Assembly (NCBI GenBank): GCA_965601975.1
Contig: OZ271856.1
Location: forward strand, 1,550,001 to 1,614,000
Direction of reading: 5' to 3'
Source: JANQIO01 sp965601975
GTDB lineage: Bacteria; Pseudomonadota; Gammaproteobacteria; Pseudomonadales; Halieaceae
DNA length: 64,000 nucleotides
In this document: piece by piece, positions 1-8,807 of the stretch
Position numbering within the stretch: the first letter of the stretch is position 1
Layout of the letters: each line of letters opens with the position of its first letter
Made by a program: the position numbers and the translations under genes
The notes under the pieces: generated by a model
What the model was told of the DNA's origin: nothing
Database searches by the model: none
The model's input: the letters and a program-made list of their open reading frames with translations, nothing else

Positions 1-1056
1 GTTGCCGCCGTCCTGGTAGACCGTCCAGCGCGAGGCGTCCAGCGTTGCCGCCAGTATCATCACATCAGCACCGGCGGAAGCTTCAGTGAGCGCCGCGATA
101 TTCTTCTCAAAGCCGGGGTCCAACGAATACCACTGCTGCTTGTGACGATTGAGGGCATAGGCAACAGGCTGGTGGGTTCGTGGATCGATCAGCACGCCTG
201 AGACGTTGACGTCGGGTGGCGCCACAAGTTCTGTTGTCTCGCCGCTGGCCAGGTCCAGCTGTTTCAGGGCAGCAACATCCCGGTCACGGCTGTCGAGCAT
301 GAATATGCTGGTGTTGTCCTTGTTGAATCCGAGCATGCCGAAGGAACGCACATCATCGCTGCCCAGTCGCAGCAGTTCCTTCCAGTCGTCGGCAGTGCGC
401 TGGTGCAGAATCATGCTCCCGTCCGGCAGGGATTCGGAGGCCAGCCGCACCTGCAGGTCGTTGTCGACCCAGACGTTGCCGTAGCCATCGTTCTGCAGCA
501 GCAGGGTGCGCTCGCCGCTGCCGATATCCACCCGGTAGGTATCGTGCCAGCGCGCGTCGCGATCGTTCATGCCGATAATCGCCACACCCGGATACTGCTC
601 GCTCTGACCGATGAGCCTGGCCTGGGTCGACTCGTAGGGTGACAGGTCAACGACGCTGTCGGTCTCCAGGTTGACGCTGTAAATGTGCCAGTTTTCATCG
701 CCGTCGCGATCCTGGATGTACATGACGTGGGCGCTGTCCAGGGCCCAGAAGTGGACGGGTATGCCGCGGCCGGTATCGCGGGTGATGGGCCGGGCCTTGT
801 CGAACTCCCCCGCCGGCGCCACCCAGATGTTCATCACCCCGTCCAGCGGGGCGCGAAAGCTCATCTGTTGCCCGTCGGGGCTCAGGCGCCCCTGGAAACG
901 GCTGGGATTGCCGAACAGCAGTTCGCGACCAATCAGTTCCGGTTGCGCCGCCGTGGATCCCTCTTTCGCCTCTGTCCCTGCAGTCCGGGTGGAATCTTCA
1001 CTGCACGCCACCAGCAGACACGCCAGCGCCAATCCATGCCACATCGATTTCTTCAC
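1..1056 (-). CDS. S9 family (prolyl oligopeptidase-like) peptidase, lipoprotein, 3' end outside window
   Basis: Only the first 352 codons are inside the window; the catalytic alpha/beta-hydrolase domain would lie to the left. The start is GTG at 1054-1056, with an AGGGAA ribosome site 5 bases upstream, giving MKKSMWHGLALACLLVACSE, a lipoprotein signal with lipobox LVAC. What follows reads as the beta-propeller half of dipeptidyl aminopeptidase/acylaminoacyl peptidases: repeated blocks such as RLSPDGQQMSFRAPLDGVMN, VMYIQDRDGDENWHIYSVNL and VDIGSGERTLLL. By family, such enzymes cut short peptides or acyl-peptides, here probably in the periplasm. It is divergent from the rhomboid gene. The family call is fairly sure; catalytic residues cannot be checked. 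Confidence 0.85.
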   Translation of the reverse strand, partial: MKKSMWHGLALACLLVACSEDSTRTAGTEAKEGSTAAQPELIGRELLFGNPSRFQGRLSPDGQQMSFRAPLDGVMNIWVAPAGEFDKARPITRDTGRGIPVHFWALDSAHVMYIQDRDGDENWHIYSVNLETDSVVDLSPYESTQARLIGQSEQYPGVAIIGMNDRDARWHDTYRVDIGSGERTLLLQNDGYGNVWVDNDLQVRLASESLPDGSMILHQRTADDWKELLRLGSDDVRSFGMLGFNKDNTSIFMLDSRDRDVAALKQLDLASGETTELVAPPDVNVSGVLIDPRTHQPVAYALNRHKQQWYSLDPGFEKNIAALTEASAGADVMILAATLDASRWTVYQDGGN

Positions 1057-1136
1057 AATGTTCCCTCATCAGAAGTTTGCGGAGAGTGTAATGTATTAGT
1101 GCCAGTAAGGGGAAAGGACAGGTATTTTCCGGCGAG

Positions 1137-1721
1137 ATGCTCGATACGATCAGACTCAGGTTGCGCGTTATTTCGCTGCTGCTGTTGCTGCTGATCGCGG
1201 TGCATATGCTGAATATGCACCTCGACGGTTACCTGGGCCGCTTTGGCATCATGCCGCGCTCGTTGGGCCACTGGTACCACATACTGACGGCGCCGTTCAT
1301 ACACGCCAACTATGTCCACCTGATGAACAACCTGATGGGGCTCACGGTTTTCGGCTCCCTCTGCCTGCTGCGTTCCATCCGTTTTTTCCTGTATAGCAGC
1401 GTGGTCATCATCCTGCTTAGCGGCACACTGGTATGGCTGTTCGGGCGTTCGGCCCTGCACATCGGCGCCAGCGGCTGGATATTCGGCTTGTGGAGCCTGT
1501 CCATCGCCACCGCCTGGTTCGACCGGCGCCTGCTCAATATCCTGCTCGCGATCCTGGTGGTCGTGTTCTACGGCGGCATGGCTTACGGCGTCATGCCCAC
1601 AGACCCGCGCGTGTCCTTTGAGTCGCACCTGGCCGGCGCCATTGCGGGCGTCGTCGCCGCATTCGCGTTCGCCGTCAACAACAAACCCGTGCGTGAAGAC
1701 AGTAGCGGGTCCGCAGGGTAG
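1137..1721 (+). CDS. Rhomboid family intramembrane serine protease
   Basis: A 194-residue, almost wholly hydrophobic protein with about six membrane segments. It has the rhomboid signatures: HANYVHLMNN in an early segment, the nucleophile motif GASGWIFG (Ser about residue 112) and a late helix FESHLAGAIAG carrying the partner His (about residue 164). These form the Ser-His dyad that cleaves transmembrane helices inside the membrane. It is a minimal rhomboid without added domains. Length and lineage would also fit a rhombosortase (processing GlyGly-CTERM proteins), but no protein with such a tail is visible in this window, so I leave it as a general rhomboid. The start ATG has a weak GGCGAG site just upstream. 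Confidence 0.88.
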   Translation: MLDTIRLRLRVISLLLLLLIAVHMLNMHLDGYLGRFGIMPRSLGHWYHILTAPFIHANYVHLMNNLMGLTVFGSLCLLRSIRFFLYSSVVIILLSGTLVWLFGRSALHIGASGWIFGLWSLSIATAWFDRRLLNILLAILVVVFYGGMAYGVMPTDPRVSFESHLAGAIAGVVAAFAFAVNNKPVREDSSGSAG

Positions 1722-1742
1722 GGGAGCGGCGCACCAGAACTG

Positions 1743-3023
1743 TCAGGAAAAGTGCATCCCCGGGATGCGCAGCCAGGGGAAATCCTCGCCCCCGTAATCG
1801 ATATGCTCCGCAGAAATTCCGCTGATATCCGCCAGCATCCGCGCCATGTTGCCGGCGACCATGGTTTCCGCCAGGGCAGTGCCGACCTTGCCGTCTTCTA
1901 TCAGGAAACTGTTCTTGATGATGCCGGAAAAGTCGCCGTTCGCCGCGGGCGCCCCCATGGACAGGCGATTGACCAGCGCACCGCGCTTCACCGAGGCCAG
2001 CAGGTCCGCCTTGCTGTCGCTGCCGGGCTCGATACGCCAGCCCGAGGTACTGGGGGTGTGGGAAATACCCGTCTTGCGGCTGCCGTACAGGTCCGGCAGC
2101 AGGGTCGTCAGTTTTCCTTCGTCGAGCAGTACTATGGGCTCGGCTACAAAGCCATCCGCCGTATAGGGCACATGCCCGGGCGCATCGAAATGACTGCGCA
2201 GTGTCAGAGACGCGGCGGCAATCTGCTCACCCACGCTGTCCTGGTAAACGGACGAACCCGCGATCAGCGCCTGGGAGCCAAGTTGCTGCAGCAACCAGCC
2301 CACCAGGTCCGACACGGCGCTGGGTGCCAGGATGACTTCCCCGGTAAAGCGCGCGCCGATCGCCTGGGTGTCGATCTGGTTCTGGGTGTCCATCAGCATG
2401 TCGCCCAGCGCAAAGAACTCCGCGGCGTTTCTGTCGCCCAGGTCATTGGCGCGCCCGCCGCTGAAATTGAATGAGCTGGCCTTGCCGTTGTCGGTGGCCG
2501 TGCACATCAGGCCGAGGTCAAAGCAGCCGACGGTGCCCGAGAGCGAAGTACCCCGGCTGGTGACTTCATGGAACCTCGACAGCCGGTGTGTGGCGCCGCC
2601 TTCCTCGATCATCACCTTGGGGGCGCTGTCGGCGCGGAAATCCAGCAGCTCGTTGGTTTTCTCCGCCAGCAGGTCCAGGTCGGGTTCCAGGGGGCCCTGC
2701 TCGAAGTGCCCGACCTGGTCCGCGCTGACCGCGTTCGCGTCGTCCTGCGGCGCGCTCTGCACGCGCTCGAAAAGGTCGGTGGCGGCTTGCGCGATGGCGC
2801 CGTCACCGATATCCGTCAGGGTCGCTGTGGCCTTGCGGCTGTCCAGGATACCCACCAGGGACACGCCGTAGTTCTCGGTGCTCCGCAGCAGGGACGGCTC
2901 GTTGTGCGCGATATTGAGTTCATCCTGCTCGGACACGGATACGCTGACCTGGCTGTCCTGGAAGCCCGCCGCCTGCATGTGCGCCAGCGCGGATTCGGCA
3001 ATGTGTTTGGGATCAACAGTCAT
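1743..3023 (-). CDS. pmbA: TldE/PmbA-family metalloprotease subunit
   Basis: A 426-residue member of the TldD/PmbA family (U62). By family knowledge TldD and TldE/PmbA form a heterodimer that degrades unfolded peptides and trims some ribosomally made peptides; this partner lacks the zinc site. The sequence agrees: there is no HExxxH motif, and the C-terminal half carries the conserved core (about residues 235-420, including SALTLRSHFDAPG-type and GWRIEPGSDSKADLL stretches). It lies 5 bp downstream of tldD on the same strand, so the pair is clearly an operon. N-terminal residues 1-120 are the variable part. Start ATG at 3021-3023. Confidence 0.88.
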   Translation of the reverse strand: MTVDPKHIAESALAHMQAAGFQDSQVSVSVSEQDELNIAHNEPSLLRSTENYGVSLVGILDSRKATATLTDIGDGAIAQAATDLFERVQSAPQDDANAVSADQVGHFEQGPLEPDLDLLAEKTNELLDFRADSAPKVMIEEGGATHRLSRFHEVTSRGTSLSGTVGCFDLGLMCTATDNGKASSFNFSGGRANDLGDRNAAEFFALGDMLMDTQNQIDTQAIGARFTGEVILAPSAVSDLVGWLLQQLGSQALIAGSSVYQDSVGEQIAAASLTLRSHFDAPGHVPYTADGFVAEPIVLLDEGKLTTLLPDLYGSRKTGISHTPSTSGWRIEPGSDSKADLLASVKRGALVNRLSMGAPAANGDFSGIIKNSFLIEDGKVGTALAETMVAGNMARMLADISGISAEHIDYGGEDFPWLRIPGMHFS

Positions 3024-3028
3024 GACGA

Positions 3029-4396
3029 TTACTCCCCACCCAGGTGCGCTCTTGCGCGGATGGCCGGGCCACCCATCGAGACCACCATGGGCTGTTTCTT
3101 GCCGCAGTAGCCGCTGCAGGACCAGTACATGTCACCGGAGACGGCATCCACGGTCTTGAGCATGTCGATCGCCGTGCCTGACACCGTGGTATCGGTAATG
3201 GCGCGCCCCAGCTTGCCGTTCTTGATCTCGTAGGCCAGGGTAATGCCGAACATGAACTCCGTGGTGGAGTCCGCCTGGCCGTTGCCGGTCTTCATCAGGT
3301 AATAGCCGTTTTCGACGCCGCTGATCATGTCTTCAAGGCTGCTGGTGCCCGGAAGTATGGCGGTGTTGCGCATCCGCACCAGGGGCTCGTCGCTGAAGGT
3401 GTAGGCGCGGGCGCTGCCGGTGGCCTGGATGCCGAGCCGGGCTGCGGTTTCCCGGCTGCTCATGAAGTTTTTCATGATGCCGTTCTCGATCAGCACCGCG
3501 TCGATGGCCTCGGTGCCCTCGTCGTCAGCGTAGACCGGAATCATCAGCTCCTGGCCGTTATAGCTGTGGGCAAAATCCACCATCGTGATCAGTTCGCTGG
3601 CGACCGGCTGGCCCACCAGGTTGCCGGTGACCGAGCCGCTCAGCACCAGGTCCGCCTCGCAGGGGTGGCCCATGGCCTCGTGGGCCAGCATGCCGGCCAG
3701 CTCGGGAGACAGCACGATGGTGTGGTCGCCGCCCTTCGCCGGCACCGCGTCGCACTTCGCCTGCAGGTGGCCGTGCAGTTCATCCAGCACGGGCTCCAGC
3801 TTCTCCATGGACAGATCCAGGTCCGTGAGATTGCCCTTGCTGGACATGATCTCCATCAGCTCCACCGGCTGTCCGTCCTTGTCCTCGCCCGTCATCATGA
3901 TGTAGCAGGCGGCCCGGTTGATGGTGTTCAGTCCGCTGCCGCCGTTGGTGGTGCCGAAACCCTTGCGGTGGCTTTCTTCGTGCATTACGACGGTGGTGGA
4001 CTTGAGCCCCGGGTAGCGCGCCTTGCAGTGGGCGTCCACGGCCTCCATGAACTCGATACTTTCCTTCTGGCTCATGGCGGGACTCTGGGTGGCCGCCTGC
4101 TCACCCTGGTAGGCATTCCCGGCCAGTTCCAGCGCCGGTTTCTCGCCAAAGCGGCACATGGCGGCGGCGTTGTCCGCAGCCTTCCGCGCCACCTTGTCCC
4201 GGCTGGCGGGGTCCATCGCCGGGATGGAGGCGAAGCCCCAGTAGCCCTTGTTGTAGACGCGGGCACTGACGCCCCCTTCCGTGGTTTCCGTGTTGTTGGT
4301 CAGGTTGCCGTCAATCATGGTTTTCCTGACCTTGCGAACCTCGTGTTCGCGCATCTCCGCGTAGTCGACGCCGGCGGGTACAGACAGATTGCTCAT
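3029..4396 (-). CDS. tldD: TldD-family metalloprotease, catalytic subunit
   Basis: Translates to 455 residues from the ATG at 4394-4396 (MSNLSVPAGVDYAEMREHEV). The frame stays open further upstream, but that extension translates the dRS3-like palindrome and is not credible. The HExxxH zinc motif is visible as LAHEAMGHPCEADL, about residue 235-240; its His pair and Glu, with a downstream Cys, make the active site of TldD. The C-terminal part (NTAILPGTSSLEDMISGVEN, GYYLMKTGNGQADSTTEFMF) is typical. Together with the downstream pmbA it should form the TldD/E protease. A good minus-strand -10 (TATACT, 4425-4430) lies upstream, but no convincing -35. Confidence 0.9.
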   Translation of the reverse strand: MSNLSVPAGVDYAEMREHEVRKVRKTMIDGNLTNNTETTEGGVSARVYNKGYWGFASIPAMDPASRDKVARKAADNAAAMCRFGEKPALELAGNAYQGEQAATQSPAMSQKESIEFMEAVDAHCKARYPGLKSTTVVMHEESHRKGFGTTNGGSGLNTINRAACYIMMTGEDKDGQPVELMEIMSSKGNLTDLDLSMEKLEPVLDELHGHLQAKCDAVPAKGGDHTIVLSPELAGMLAHEAMGHPCEADLVLSGSVTGNLVGQPVASELITMVDFAHSYNGQELMIPVYADDEGTEAIDAVLIENGIMKNFMSSRETAARLGIQATGSARAYTFSDEPLVRMRNTAILPGTSSLEDMISGVENGYYLMKTGNGQADSTTEFMFGITLAYEIKNGKLGRAITDTTVSGTAIDMLKTVDAVSGDMYWSCSGYCGKKQPMVVSMGGPAIRARAHLGGE

Positions 4397-4456
4397 GGTG
4401 GTGTCCAAAAAAAATCGAACACGAAGTATAGCCCGGCACATGCGCCGACTTCGACA

Positions 4457-4484
4457 CGTCATTCCCGCGCAGGCGGGAATGACG
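4457..4484. repeat. dRS3-like palindromic repeat (ATTCCC-N8-GGGAAT)
   Basis: Perfect 12-bp inverted arms, CGTCATTCCCGC and GCGGGAATGACG, flank a 4-base loop GCAG. Further pairing (GACA/TGTC) is possible outside after a two-base bulge. The core ATTCCC-N8-GGGAAT (4461-4480) matches the dispersed dRS3 element first described in Neisseria, also common between genes of other proteobacteria and used by some filamentous phages as an integration target. It sits between the divergent tldD and iorA starts. I see no second copy in this window. Confidence 0.75.
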
Positions 4485-4571
4485 GGTGTCTGAAATTTCC
4501 CCCCGCCCCCTCGACACAATCCGGCATTCGGGTCCAAACTTGTTGTTTCCCTCCAACGCGGTAGACAAGCG

Positions 4572-5024
4572 ATGAAAAAGATCAAAATCAACGGCCGCAA
4601 GGTCAAGGTCGATGCCGATGATGGCACCCCGCTGCTGTGGGTGATACGCGAGCAGCTCGGCATGACCGGCACCAAGTTCGGTTGCGGTATCGCCCAGTGC
4701 GGCGCCTGCACCATCCATGTCGACGGTAAACCGGTGCGCTCCTGTGTCTACCCGCTGAGTGCGGTGACCGACAAGAACGAGATCACCACCATCGAGGGCC
4801 TGTCGAAGAAGGGCGACCACCCGGTCCAGCAGGCCTGGGAAGAGCTGGACACGCCCCAGTGCGGCTACTGCCAGCCCGGCATGATCATGGCGGTGGCGGG
4901 TATGCTCAACAGCACGCCCAACCCGACCGATGAGCAGATCGACGAGCAGATCACCAATATCTGCCGCTGCGGCACCTTCCAGCGCGTGCGCAAGGGCATC
5001 CACCTTGCCGCCAAGAAGTCTTAG
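4572..5024 (+). CDS. [2Fe-2S] small subunit of a molybdenum hydroxylase (isoquinoline 1-oxidoreductase alpha-like)
   Basis: A 150-residue xanthine-dehydrogenase-family iron-sulfur subunit. All eight cluster cysteines are present: C38, C43, C46 and C58 for the plant-ferredoxin-type cluster (FGCGIAQCGACTIHV) and C97, C100, C131 and C133 for the helical cluster (QCGYCQPGM, ICRCGT). It passes electrons from the molybdenum site of the next gene product to an outside acceptor. There is no signal peptide, so it would be carried across the membrane with the Tat-borne large subunit, as in related enzymes. First gene of the eight-gene operon, 14 bp ahead of the large subunit. It equals IorA in family; the substrate is unknown. 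Confidence 0.88.
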   Translation: MKKIKINGRKVKVDADDGTPLLWVIREQLGMTGTKFGCGIAQCGACTIHVDGKPVRSCVYPLSAVTDKNEITTIEGLSKKGDHPVQQAWEELDTPQCGYCQPGMIMAVAGMLNSTPNPTDEQIDEQITNICRCGTFQRVRKGIHLAAKKS

Positions 5025-5038
5025 GGGAGGTACGCGAG

Positions 5039-7225
5039 ATGAGTGAACAACTGACACTGACCCGCCGCCGTTTCATCGTCGGCGCCTCCGTTGCCGGCGC
5101 CGGCCTCTCCCTGGGCATCCTGCCGTCCCTGGCGACTGCCCGGACCTCCGACGACAACGAGGTCAATGCCTGGGTCCATATCGCCACCGATGACACGGTC
5201 ACCATCCGCATCGCTCGCTCCGAGATGGGGCAGGGCACACTGACCGGCCTGGCCCAGCTGGTGGCCGAGGAACTGGAATGTGACTGGGACAAGGTCACCT
5301 GGGAGTTTCCCACCCCGGGAGAGAACCTGGCCCGCGAACGGGTCTGGAAAGACTTCTCCACCGGCGGCAGCCGCGGCCTGCGCGGCAGCCAGCAGTACGT
5401 GCGCGAGGGCGGTGCCGCCGCGCGCATGATGCTGGTGGAAGCCGCTGCCAACGAATGGGGCGTGCCCGCCGGCGAGTGCTACGCGGAAAACAGCGTCATT
5501 CGCCACAAGGGCTCCCGCCGCAAGACCACGTTCGGCAAGGTGGCGGATGCCGCCAGCAAGCTGAACCCGCCGACCGAGGTCAAACTGAAAGATGAATCCG
5601 AGTGGAAGATCGCGGGCAAACCCGTCAAGCGATTGGATACGAAGGAGAAGATCACCGGCGAGCTGGTATACGGCGCCGATATCCAGCTGGACGGCATGCT
5701 GCTGGCCAGTATCAAGGACTGCCCGGTGCAGGGCGGCAAGCTCAAGAGCTACGAAGAGTCCGCTATCAAGGACATGCCCGGTGTGCGCGGCGTCGTGAAA
5801 GTGGAAACCGAGTCGGGCACCAGCGGCGTCGCCGTGGTGGCGGACACCTGGTGGCAGGCCAACAAGGCGCTCAACAAGCTGCCCATCGAGTGGGACCGCG
5901 GCCCCAACGGGGATTTCGACGATGCACAGCTCAACGCATTGCTGGAAGACGGGCTCGACGCCCAGGACGCTTCACCCGGCAACTGGGAGGGTGACGTCAA
6001 AGCGGCCTTCTCCAGTGCCGACCGCATGGTGGAAGCCGTGTACAAGGTGCCGTCCCAGAACCATGCCCCCATGGAGCCCATGAACGCCACCGCGGTCTGG
6101 ACCGAGGACAAGTGCGAGGTCTGGTGTCCCACCCAGAATGGCGAATCCGCCCTGGCGGCGACGTCGGCCGCTTCCGGCCTGCCCATCGAGCAGTGCGAGG
6201 TCTACAAGACCATCCTGGGCGGCGGCTTCGGTCGCCGCGGCGCGCCGGACTATGTCCACCAGGTGGTGGCGATTGCCAGGGCCTTCCCGGGTACGCCCAT
6301 CAAGCTGCAGTGGTCCCGGGAGGAAGACCAGAAAAACGGTTTCTACCACCCGACCACCATGGCGAAGATGCGCGGCAGCCTCGACAAGGACGGCAAGCTC
6401 ACGGGCCTGCATATGCGCATTTCCGGCCAGTCGATCCTGGCGGGCATCCTTCCCCACATGCTGCAGGACGGCGTGGACTACCTGCAGTTCCAGACGGTGG
6501 TGAAGTCCGGTATCAATCCGGCTCTTGAAGACCACGTGATCAGCTACGACTTCGACAACCTGCTGGTCGATCACGCCATGCGCAACCCGCCGCTGCGCCC
6601 GGGCTTCTGGCGGGGCGTGAACATGAACCAGAACTGTATCTACATGGAGTGCTTCATGGACGAGCTGGCCCATGCGGCGGGCCGCGACCCGCTGGAGTTC
6701 CGGCTGGCGCACATGGAAAAGAACCCCAAGGGCGCCGCGGTGCTGAAAGCGGTGGCGGAACGCTCCGGCTGGGACAGCAAGGACGGCAAGCATCGCGGGC
6801 TGGCAGTGACCTACGGCTTCGGCAGCTACGTCGCGGCCTGTGCCGATGTTACCGTGGACGACAAGGGCAAGCTCAAGATCGACCGCATCGTCGCCGCCAC
6901 GGACTGCGGGACTGCCGTCAACCCGCAGCAGATCGAAGCCCAGGTGGAAGGCTCCTTTGTCTACGGCCTGTCGGCCATGCTGTACCAGGAGATCACCCTG
7001 GAAAACGGCGAGGCCCAGGAAGCCAACTTCCACACCTATCCCTCGATGACGATCGCGGATATGCCTGAGGTCGAAACAATCGTGATGCCCTCGGGCGGCT
7101 TCTATGGCGGCGTGGGCGAGCCCACGATCGGCGTCGCGGCACCGGCCGTTCTCAACGCCATTTACGCGGCCACCGGCAAACGCGTTCGCAAGCTGCCCAT
7201 CAGGGACCAGAAACTGCGGGCCTGA
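5039..7225 (+). CDS. Molybdopterin-binding large subunit of a Tat-exported molybdenum hydroxylase (IorB-like)
   Basis: A 728-residue catalytic subunit. The N-terminus has a twin-arginine signal (LTRRRFIVGASVAGAGLSLG), so the enzyme works in the periplasm. The two-copy molybdopterin-binding domain is recognisable: GGGFGRRGAPDY (about residue 395), the loop RPGFWRGVNMNQN, and near the C-terminus GGVGEPTIGVAAPA, whose Glu is the catalytic base of the family. The length is usual for the IorB/aldehyde dehydrogenase group. The cytochrome gene that follows overlaps its stop by one base. By family these enzymes hydroxylate N-heterocycles or oxidise aldehydes. The setting beside sulfur genes is odd, and the substrate cannot be read from the sequence. 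Confidence 0.88.
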   Translation: MSEQLTLTRRRFIVGASVAGAGLSLGILPSLATARTSDDNEVNAWVHIATDDTVTIRIARSEMGQGTLTGLAQLVAEELECDWDKVTWEFPTPGENLARERVWKDFSTGGSRGLRGSQQYVREGGAAARMMLVEAAANEWGVPAGECYAENSVIRHKGSRRKTTFGKVADAASKLNPPTEVKLKDESEWKIAGKPVKRLDTKEKITGELVYGADIQLDGMLLASIKDCPVQGGKLKSYEESAIKDMPGVRGVVKVETESGTSGVAVVADTWWQANKALNKLPIEWDRGPNGDFDDAQLNALLEDGLDAQDASPGNWEGDVKAAFSSADRMVEAVYKVPSQNHAPMEPMNATAVWTEDKCEVWCPTQNGESALAATSAASGLPIEQCEVYKTILGGGFGRRGAPDYVHQVVAIARAFPGTPIKLQWSREEDQKNGFYHPTTMAKMRGSLDKDGKLTGLHMRISGQSILAGILPHMLQDGVDYLQFQTVVKSGINPALEDHVISYDFDNLLVDHAMRNPPLRPGFWRGVNMNQNCIYMECFMDELAHAAGRDPLEFRLAHMEKNPKGAAVLKAVAERSGWDSKDGKHRGLAVTYGFGSYVAACADVTVDDKGKLKIDRIVAATDCGTAVNPQQIEAQVEGSFVYGLSAMLYQEITLENGEAQEANFHTYPSMTIADMPEVETIVMPSGGFYGGVGEPTIGVAAPAVLNAIYAATGKRVRKLPIRDQKLRA

Positions 7226-7527
7226 TGATGTGGCAGGGTGTGCTGGCCGGCGGCGCCCTGGCGGTGCTGGCGGCCTGCGCCGGTGTGTCCGACTCTGACG
7301 CATCCCTTGACCAGGCGGCGCTGTTGACCGCCAGCTGCTCCGGCTGCCATGCCGCCAGCGGGCGTGCGGACGGCATCGCCTCACTGTCCGGCATGTCATC
7401 TGCCGAAATTGAAAGCAAGTTGCTGGCCTACAGGCAGAACGAAGAGGGCGGCTCTTCCATGCACCGGATGGCCCGGGGATATAGCGAGCAGCAGATCGCG
7501 CTGATTGCGGAACATCTGGGCCAATGA
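7225..7527 (+). CDS. Small monoheme cytochrome c lipoprotein, FccA-like
   Basis: 100 residues with one heme site, CSGCH (C38, C41, H42), and a likely distal Met ligand in MHRMARGYS. The N-terminus ends in LAAC (C18), a lipobox, so it is probably tethered to a membrane. The C-terminal pattern (MARGYSEQQIALIAEHL) resembles the cytochrome subunit of flavocytochrome c sulfide dehydrogenase, and the FAD subunit follows at once, overlapping by 4 bp (ATGA). Its start overlaps the last base of the hydroxylase stop codon, so it could also accept electrons from that enzyme. Role inferred from these two neighbours. Confidence 0.75.
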   Translation: MMWQGVLAGGALAVLAACAGVSDSDASLDQAALLTASCSGCHAASGRADGIASLSGMSSAEIESKLLAYRQNEEGGSSMHRMARGYSEQQIALIAEHLGQ

Positions 7528-8807
7528 AACACAAGCCGGGTATCTCGCGTCGCACGCTGCTGGCATCCCTGCCGGCGCTGGGGCTGGGCGGCCTGTTGCT
7601 GCCCTCGGCCCGGGCGGCCGCTGCCGGCGCGCGAATTGTGGTGGTGGGCGGCGGCTTTGGCGGCGCCACCGCTGCGCGGTTCCTGAATCGCCTGTTGCCC
7701 GACGCCGACATCACCCTGGTGGAAGCTTCGAAGACCTATACGGCCTGTCCCTTCAGCAACCTGGTCGTGGCAGGTTACCGTGAACTCGCTGCGCAAACCT
7801 TTGGCTACAGCGCACTCACCGCTGAGGGTCTGACGGTAGCCGAGGCCAGGGCCACGGATGTGGACACGGCCGGGCGGACGGTGACTCTTTCGACCGGTGC
7901 GAAGCTGCCCTACGACCGCCTGGTGCTGTCACCGGGTATCGACCTGCGCTGGGGCGCCCTCGATGGGTATACCGAGGCCACGGCGCAGCGCCTGCCTCAC
8001 GCCTGGAAGGCCGGGTCCCAAACCCTGCTGCTGCGCGAGCAGCTGCGGGACATGCCCGACAGCGGTGTCGTTTTGATGTCGGTGACGGCCGCGCCGTTTC
8101 GGTGTCCGCCCGGCCCCTACGAGCGCGCCAGCCTGATCGCCAGCTACCTGGCAAAGCACAAGCCGCGGTCAAAACTGATCATCCTCGACAGCAACGACAA
8201 GTTTTCCAAGCAGCCGCTGTTCCTGGATGGCTGGCGCGAGCAATACGGCGACCTCATCGAGTGGCGCAGCGCCTCGAACTTCGGCCAGGTGATTCGCGTC
8301 GACGCAGATGCGATGCAGCTCCACACCGACTTCGACACGGAGCGCGGCGACGTGATCAACGTGGTGCCGCCGCAGCATGCCGGTGACATCGCGCACCGGG
8401 CCGGTGTGACCGATGCGACCGGCTGGTGCCCCATCGATGCCACCAGCTTTGAATCCACGCAGGTGGCCGGTGTGCACGTGATCGGCGACGCCACCATCGC
8501 CGCGCCGATGCCGAAGAGCGCGTTCTCCGCCAACCAGCAGGCCAAGGTCTGTGCCATCCAGGTGGCCCGGATGCTGACGGGACTCGCGCCCGAGCCCACG
8601 ACCCTCGCCAACACCTGCTATTCCTATGTCAATGAACGCGACGCCATCTCGGTATCCGGCGTGTATTCCAGCGCGGGCGGGCAATTCAGCAATGTGGCAG
8701 GCGCCGGGGGCATCAGCCCGCTGGACGCCGCCGATGAACTCCGCCAACGCGAAGGTCGCCACGCGGCGGACTGGTTCGCGGCGATCACCGGCGAGACCTT
8801 CGGCTAA
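7524..8807 (+). CDS. fccB: Flavocytochrome c sulfide dehydrogenase, FAD subunit (FccB/SoxF)
   Basis: 427 residues with a Tat-like leader (SRRTLLASLPALGLGGLLLP) and an FAD/NAD dinucleotide fold (IVVVGGGFGGATAARFL). Family hallmarks of FccB are present: the cysteine near the flavin (YTACPFSN), AAPFRCPPGPYERASLIASYL with the first redox Cys, WCPIDATSFESTQVAGVHVI, GDATIAAPMPKSAFSANQQA, and NTCYSYVN with the second redox Cys. The enzyme oxidises sulfide (or polysulfide) in the periplasm and passes electrons to its cytochrome partner. In Sox organisms SoxF is reported to speed up thiosulfate oxidation. It abuts soxX with no gap. Confidence 0.92.
   Translation: MKHKPGISRRTLLASLPALGLGGLLLPSARAAAAGARIVVVGGGFGGATAARFLNRLLPDADITLVEASKTYTACPFSNLVVAGYRELAAQTFGYSALTAEGLTVAEARATDVDTAGRTVTLSTGAKLPYDRLVLSPGIDLRWGALDGYTEATAQRLPHAWKAGSQTLLLREQLRDMPDSGVVLMSVTAAPFRCPPGPYERASLIASYLAKHKPRSKLIILDSNDKFSKQPLFLDGWREQYGDLIEWRSASNFGQVIRVDADAMQLHTDFDTERGDVINVVPPQHAGDIAHRAGVTDATGWCPIDATSFESTQVAGVHVIGDATIAAPMPKSAFSANQQAKVCAIQVARMLTGLAPEPTTLANTCYSYVNERDAISVSGVYSSAGGQFSNVAGAGGISPLDAADELRQREGRHAADWFAAITGETFG

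Noticed and set aside
4540..4567. TTGTTG-16-TAGACA as an iorA promoter with leaderless start
   Set aside because: Predicted start would fall inside or after the ATG; weak match and a partial GGTAGA ribosome site exists, so not called.
5972..7714. Long minus-strand open frame (about 580 codons) opposite the hydroxylase gene
   Set aside because: Antisense shadow of a GC-rich gene: translation is Arg/His/Gly-rich with no domain, and the plus-strand protein is complete and conserved.
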